Source: Vitis vinifera (taxonomy: Eukaryota > Streptophyta > Magnoliopsida > Vitales > Vitaceae). Taken from it: a stretch of 64,000 bases of DNA. Below the pieces are notes generated by a model. That model worked only from the letters and a program-made list of their open reading frames with translations. It made no database searches and was not told the origin of the DNA. The DNA is taken from NCBI RefSeq assembly GCF_030704535.1, contig NC_081819.1, forward strand, positions 22,416,001 through 22,480,000, given 5' to 3'. A program made the position numbers and the translations under genes. Numbering within the stretch: the stretch's first letter is position 1; every line of letters begins with the position of its first letter. Shown piece after piece: positions 58,301 to 64,000 of the stretch.

Positions 58301-61300
58301 GAATGATCTTTTCTGGACAAAAATCTCCATCAAACTTTTTTATACCCATTTCACTTCGAAGCAGTTTTTATGAAATAAGGGGTATTTTTGTCTGCTTAAG
58401 GCTATATTTACAATTTGATAAATATGAAGGTTACTTCTACAAATTGAAGAATATTTTGATCGTTTAGCTCAAATATTCATAAAATAAATGTTTTCCACTA
58501 CATAGGTAACCATGTTCCATCCTTATGATAGAAATTCCATTTTGATCAATTTAGCAACATAATAAAGAGTACACAACTTCCATATCTGGAAAAACATGAC
58601 TAAATACACAAGCAAAAACTACAAAAATAAAATGGAAAATAAATTCAATCATCTAGATTATTGTCTCCTGTAAGGGAACCGACAAAGAGTGATGGTATTA
58701 TAATTTCAAAAGGAGCTGAAATTTCTAGCTGTGCATTATGAGGCAAATTACCCATGTCCCTATGCTGTCATCGCAAGCTTCAATGGTCTCAGATAGACAA
58801 ACCATGTTAAAAGGCACCATTTTTTTAAAATTGAGTCCATCCCTGGCTTTGGAGCATCATAGTTCTATCTTAACAAAGCAGGGATTGGGTTTTGTTTTTA
58901 CTATGATTGACATTATGTCAAAACTAGTCAGAAAGATAAAGCAGACAATTTATTGTAAACCTTTCTTTTTTGGCAAGTACTTAAAAAACCTTACTTGAAA
59001 CAAATATTTCAATTTGATATGTGTCCTACCAAAATTCAATAAATTTTAAACTTTGAAATACACGGTTCTCAAATGTTAATATTCTTGATCGCCATCCTAA
59101 ATGAACAAGATTTTCACTTTCAAAGAACTAATGCAGTTCCAATGCATTTATTTTCAAAGCAGTGCTTTGAGGAGGTTTATATTCACCTTACCTATCCTAC
59201 TCTTAGGAAAAGAAACTTTTGGTTCTTTCTTGATATCATTATAAAAAGACTGCCAGTCTGACACTAGCACTGTCAAAAACCAAAAGTTAAATGGACCAAA
59301 TAGGCATGGATAAGCAATCAGAAATTCATGCATTTAGGATATGGATATATTTGTGCTTACAAGGATATCTTGTCCAATCCAAGCAAAGTTGATGCGGCGA
59401 AAAACTGCCCAAACAACAGCAAATGCTATGCAGAATGGAGACACAGCCAAAGTCAGATATGAGACGGCTCCAAAGAATGGCACCTTAACAAATGATTCTG
59501 CAGCTTGTTCAAACCATCTGAAACTATATTTGTTTACTTGTCAGTCTCATAACTTCCAAAACCTCTCAAAAGGCATAAACAAATCATTCACCAAGGTAAC
59601 ACTAGCAAAAGGAGAATGAATATGATACCAAAAACAATGAACCACTCTAGAAAACAGATAACTGTTCAATCAAAACACTGTTTTTCTCAAGCCACGCTGA
59701 AACTCCTTGAGAAACTTCAGAACCCTTGGACCAAATTCATAGAATGTTAAGTATCCGTTTCTTTTAGAAAGTGAAACTCCCAGAGGATTTTGATCAAAAT
59801 GACACAAAATTCAGTTCCTTGGAGATAAATTAAATTCGAGAAGGGAATTTTGGTTCAAAGGCTAAGACCCATGCATAGGAGCAAAATAGCTCACATATTC
59901 AAGGAACGATACCACATAACCTGTGGATGAATGTGATTCAATGAAGGTTTCCACCTTTCCCTTCTTAAAGAGATTGTTTGTTCACAGAATAATAGAATGA
60001 TGATGCGAGGACCTAACTAAAGGAAAAGCTGGAGACAGTAAGCCTTATTCCAACCATTTGCAATTCTAAACACGATAGAAGACCCAAGCCTGAGACCATT
60101 TTAAGAACCAGTATAATGCCAAATTCTTGGAAAGCCAATTGGTGGCAAAACAGGAAGTTGAGATGAACCCTGACCAAAATCAATTTAGTAGGGACAACCA
60201 ACCTTATAATTCAGGAGTTTCCTGAAAAGCATAACTGAACGAAAGAAGAATTTCTTACCAAGATAACAAAGCCACCAAGCAAGTCTGAAGGCCCTGTGAA
60301 CACAAAGAGACTACATGGATTGGCATTCATTGCAAAAGAGAGTTTAAAGAAATAGAAAGAACAATTCAGAAACCAAACTATCTCAAAATTATACTTAAGA
60401 ATTCAACAAAGGAACGGAAACAGCATTTTTCAAGTTGCAGTTAATAAAAAATGGTGCAGGAACGGAAGCCTATGGTGACAAAAATCATGGTAATTTGAAA
60501 AATGAAATTCAAGAAGAGAGATGTTAAAAATGGGGAACATATTCTCAATCTGACCTTGATTGGAAGGATCCTGGAATATTCTTGAAATTTTCAAAACAAT
60601 TAGGGATTATAATATCATGTTGCCTAAACTTAATTATAGAGTTTCCACTTATCATCAAGTTGCTTCAAAATATGCTGGAAATTTTTATTAGAGTTTTTCA
60701 CCGTTTCTTTTTCCTTTTTCCCCCTTTTTGAAAGATGAATTAGCTAGAAAACTTTGTCTCAGTAACTTGAGCATGGGTAACATGAAGGAATTGGACCCCA
60801 AAGGAAAAAAATAAATAAATTAGATAGACGTACCTCTACCCCACCAATGCAAAACAGAACCACCAGAACCTCAACAAACCAGAACGACATAAGTTTATAA
60901 AGCATAACCAAGAAACATGAAGCGATCACAACAAAAAGAACTGCTGATGTCGTGTTGATATCCACCATACCACTAGAACCAGTGCCCTCTGTACTTAGAA
61001 ACTCATCTGAAGCATCCTACAAGATAAAAAAAACAGTCCATACATTCAATGGAAGAACAAATGGATCATTCAGAAAGGATTCTTAACCCATGAGTAAGGA
61101 GTTCCCTCCTCAAAAGAGATGGAAATAACAGTAACTAAGGAGAAGTTTACCTTTAATAGCTTGTCCTGCTCATTAGCTGCTTCTCTGGCACTCCATGCAG
61201 ACCAGTAAGATGCAGATAAAATGGTACCAACGGCCATGAGCCACAAAAACACCTCAGCTATGTCAACAAGTGGACGCTTTGGAGAGTATAGCTGAACAGC

Positions 61301-63843
61301 AACTGAAGAATAGGGAACCATATAATTAACAGTTTACAGAAAATAGTTTGCATGCTAGATCAGGTATTTACCAATCAAGGAAACTATTTGAACAACAAAG
61401 CAATGGTGAATTAAAGAAAATATTTGAAATATTTTTGAAACCTTGAAAGCATGCAGAATAAGGGAAAGCATACCTGAAGAGTTGTTCTTTAAACTTTTTT
61501 CCAAGCTGGCACCAGCATCTTGTGGAAGCATGACAACCGGAATGCTTATATTTATAGCAGTTTCATTAGCTTCACAAACCATTTTGAAAAGTTCTGCAGA
61601 ATGAGAACCAAAGAGTTTTAATTGACAAAATTAACATGGTTTAGGTCTATTGTTACTACCATTCATTATCATTACAGACAGCCATTACAACAAGTTGTCC
61701 TTTTCACATAACCATGGACATACTTACCAGCACCCTAAAATAACGAAACAGCCAATAATATATAAAATAACTATGAACATTATTTTTTTAGGCATTATCC
61801 ACAAAAAATAAATTCCACTGTTAAGTGCTTCCACAGGTATTGACAAACTTAAAGTCACGACAAGATGGAAGGATAAATTTTGTAATCAGACAACAGGGGA
61901 ATCTGGATCAGTATCCATTCAATATAATATTGTCCACTATTTTTCATAGCAGAAAAACTCATTTCTGATAAACTACCATCCCCAAGTTGAAAAAGAAGTT
62001 AATCTTCCAGCATTTTATAAAAGTGTAGAATTCTAATAAACAAAGTACCAATACTATTTTTTCCTGCAAAAACAAAGGCAATTCAGGCTTTTGGAATATA
62101 ATTCACTTGATCAACTTGTTTCAAATGCAAAATGGAGCTTTAAGGATAATCATTCCAAGACTGGTCATCAGCAGTAATATAAGTGAAATCCATACTGACT
62201 TAAGAAAAACCCGCAGATGGCTGAGGAATGGAAAGAGATGTGGGTATGGAACGTGTTTGACTACATCAGAGAAAATACACATACACCTACATACCTGTCT
62301 GGTTGTTTACAATGAGAACTGCAGAAGCACCAGCATTTTCTGCAACCTTTGCCTTGTTTGTGAAACTGCAGTTACCTCGGTATACCAAGATGACTTCACC
62401 TGTTAGCTAACAAATGGCAAGATAATCCAAATCATAACCCTGAGGAATAAATGAACAAATCCATAGCTTTCAATCTTTGCATCATATGCTTCACAAGGTG
62501 AGCATGTAAGTTAGACACTAGAAATTCAACTAGTCAATGCAGAAAAATATAAACAAAGAAAACCTTGTTTTTGGGTGTACTGCAACAATCAGGAGGATCT
62601 GCAAGAGTGAGTGTTGTTTGGTTAGCATGTTTCTCTTTTGATTCCAAGGTAGGACCGAATCGAGCACCAACACCAACATATTCATTCCCTTCTTCATGAT
62701 CAACCCAAGTTGGTACTTTTACCTATGAAATCAAAGCGGATTATGAGTACAATTACAGATTCTCCTTGTGGAATAAAACAAAGGGTTAATAAAACAAGAA
62801 ATGGCTCAACATATTCATGCCTCCTCCACAAGAATCATCTTAGTATGGCTAGAGCTTTATCTAAACCCATTTTCTTCTTTTAAAAAAAAGTCTGGCACAT
62901 ACAATTGGCTTTGAAAGGCTCTTACATTTCAAATCTTGCAGCAACTCAGATAGCATCAAAAAGGGAAAATAACCATCAAAAAGGGAAAATAACCACCAAA
63001 AAAATATTACCTAGGAAGTCTGTTTCTGAAATTAAAACATTTGAAAAATCATCATCCATCACAAGACCTGAAGGATTAACAACTAAACCACAAATATATA
63101 TATATATATAAACAAAGCCATGCTTTCTAAATTAATTTTCCAGGGAAAACAAAAACAGAATTCAGTACGCTGCACCAAAAATAGAAAACAACTGAGTATT
63201 TAAACAAACCAAAAAGTTGAGTCCAAGTAGTGAGGAATATTGATGATAATCAACAAACCGCAAATCATACTTCAACCCAAAAAGGGAAAAGATGAAGAAC
63301 ACACGCTTCAATTAAAGTCCAAAATCAAAAGCCAAAAAATATTTGCGCAAAATTACGTTCCACTCACACCAGCTTAAACAACAAATAATCAAACAGAAGA
63401 ACAAGGCCTCGTTTGGTTAATGCAAGTATAAGAAGAGGAATCAAGCCTAGGAATCTGAATTTTTTTCGTCACTCATAAACACTGTTTTGGCCACTCGAAA
63501 AGCACCAGAAAGCAAAATTAGCTCATCGTGTCAAATTCTCTCAACCTTTTAAAAATCAGAACAACAAAAATAAAAATAAAAATTACAAAATTCACTTTCC
63601 TCCACTTTCCCTCTCTGTTTTCTCAGCAACCAAACCGAGACCTAAGAAAGCACAAGAAAGCTGAAAAAGAAAGACGAGAATGAAGTGGATCGAAGTAGGA
63701 CGTCTTACCAGAACGAAGTTGTTCTCGCAGCCAGGCTTCTTCGGAGCGATGTCATCCTGGTGAACTATGTCTCCGGCGAAGGCCACAGTAAGAGTGCAGA
63801 CAAGAAGAACAAACAGAAGGAGCAAATTTCTGGGAGAATCCAT
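55366..63843 (-). CDS. SPPL: Signal peptide peptidase-like intramembrane aspartyl protease (SPPL2/4 clade)
   Basis: Fourteen exons encode 534 residues: 63709-63843, 62564-62722, 62295-62406, 61474-61593, 61151-61302, 60834-61016, 60259-60293, 59361-59523, 58096-58149, 57366-57458, 57107-57249, 56459-56529, 56154-56237 and 55366-55466. GxGD-type presenilin-like protease cutting type II membrane stubs. Seen: signal peptide (residues 1-24, core [17 protein letters not shown]); a lumenal protease-associated region with CENNF and [10 protein letters not shown], about 40-190; about nine membrane spans; catalytic YD (D384) in [15 protein letters not shown] (D437); and the PAL motif (491-493) in [11 protein letters not shown]. 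Plant SPPLs sit in endosomal or vacuolar membranes. All 13 junctions keep frame. Exon 8 uses acceptor ATATAG/TTTCAG; the AG six bases on would make TGA. Choice among SPPL2, 4 and others is tentative. Introns longer than 300 bases hold nothing else recognised apart from the MITE in intron 13. Confidence 0.93.
55641..55905. mobile_element. MITE in last intron of the SPPL gene, TATGTTTGGTT-end family
   Basis: Starts GCCTATGTTGGTTTCTTAAA and ends TTTCCATGAACCAAATTTAGC, an imperfect inverted pair about 265 bp apart. The interior is 'TATAATTAAAATTAGTAAG'-like, as in 41080-41403 and 53050-53321. Confidence 0.5.
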
Positions 63844-64000
63844 AGAAACGAAGCGATTTTCTGGGGAAACAAGCGGAGAAGGTTAGGGTTTGGTTTTGTT
63901 TGGTTCCAACAGAGGGTGAAAGAGAAAAAGCAGAAGAGAAGACTGGGAAATCGACGAAAAAAATATCATCTACACCCTCTCTGCTTTGCCTTTTTCTTCC
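63844..64000 (-). promoter_or_regulatory. 5' leader of the SPPL gene with telo-box
   Basis: AAACCCTAA (minus strand, 63883-63891) lies about 40 bases upstream of the ATG. A pyrimidine-rich leader sits on the minus strand (CTTCTCTTCTGC near 63930). The transcription start is probably at or beyond the right edge. Confidence 0.4.

Overview
This window is nuclear DNA from a eudicot. It shows long spliced genes with GT-AG introns, very A/T-rich intergenic DNA and many small inverted-repeat transposon relics. The gene set and repeat style suggest grapevine (Vitis), but that species call is an inference. No bacterial, organellar or viral genes and no CRISPR array are seen.

Layout, left to right. 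(1) 1-4806, minus strand: plastid-envelope anion/ascorbate transporter of the PHT4;4 type. Its 3' end lies beyond the left edge. (2) 7071-9560, minus: two-exon glycerol-3-phosphate 2-O-acyltransferase of the GPAT4/GPAT8 (cutin) clade. (3) About 9760-29400: a tandem duplication holding two PIP1-type aquaporin genes, both on the minus strand: copy A (15141-18336) and copy B (21808-29108). The copies share four exons at identical boundaries, plus promoter and 3' flanks. Copy B's second intron has swollen to 5.8 kb through several insertions, including two long fold-back elements. Copy A's protein has diverged and carries Cys at the aromatic/arginine filter position where copy B has Phe. (4) 33192-36290, minus: small zinc-binding protein related to the C-terminal domain of YVH1-type phosphatases, with a separate non-coding leader exon. 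(5) 36879 to about 38330: probable solo LTR of a Copia retrotransposon. (6) 39251-40858, plus: intronless plant-specific TFIIB-related factor PTF2. (7) 46925-54593, plus: SKP1-like ASK21-type gene with a 351-residue product. (8) 55366-63843, minus: 14-exon signal peptide peptidase-like protease of 534 residues, converging on the ASK21-type gene.

The genes are unrelated housekeeping or metabolic loci and do not form one pathway. The local story is the aquaporin pair: a recent tandem duplication followed by unequal transposon loading, promoter divergence (four G-boxes lie upstream of copy B only) and a pore-filter change in copy A. Exon boundaries were reconstructed by hand from splice signals and reading-frame continuity. 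They join without frame breaks in every multi-exon gene, but no transcript data were available.
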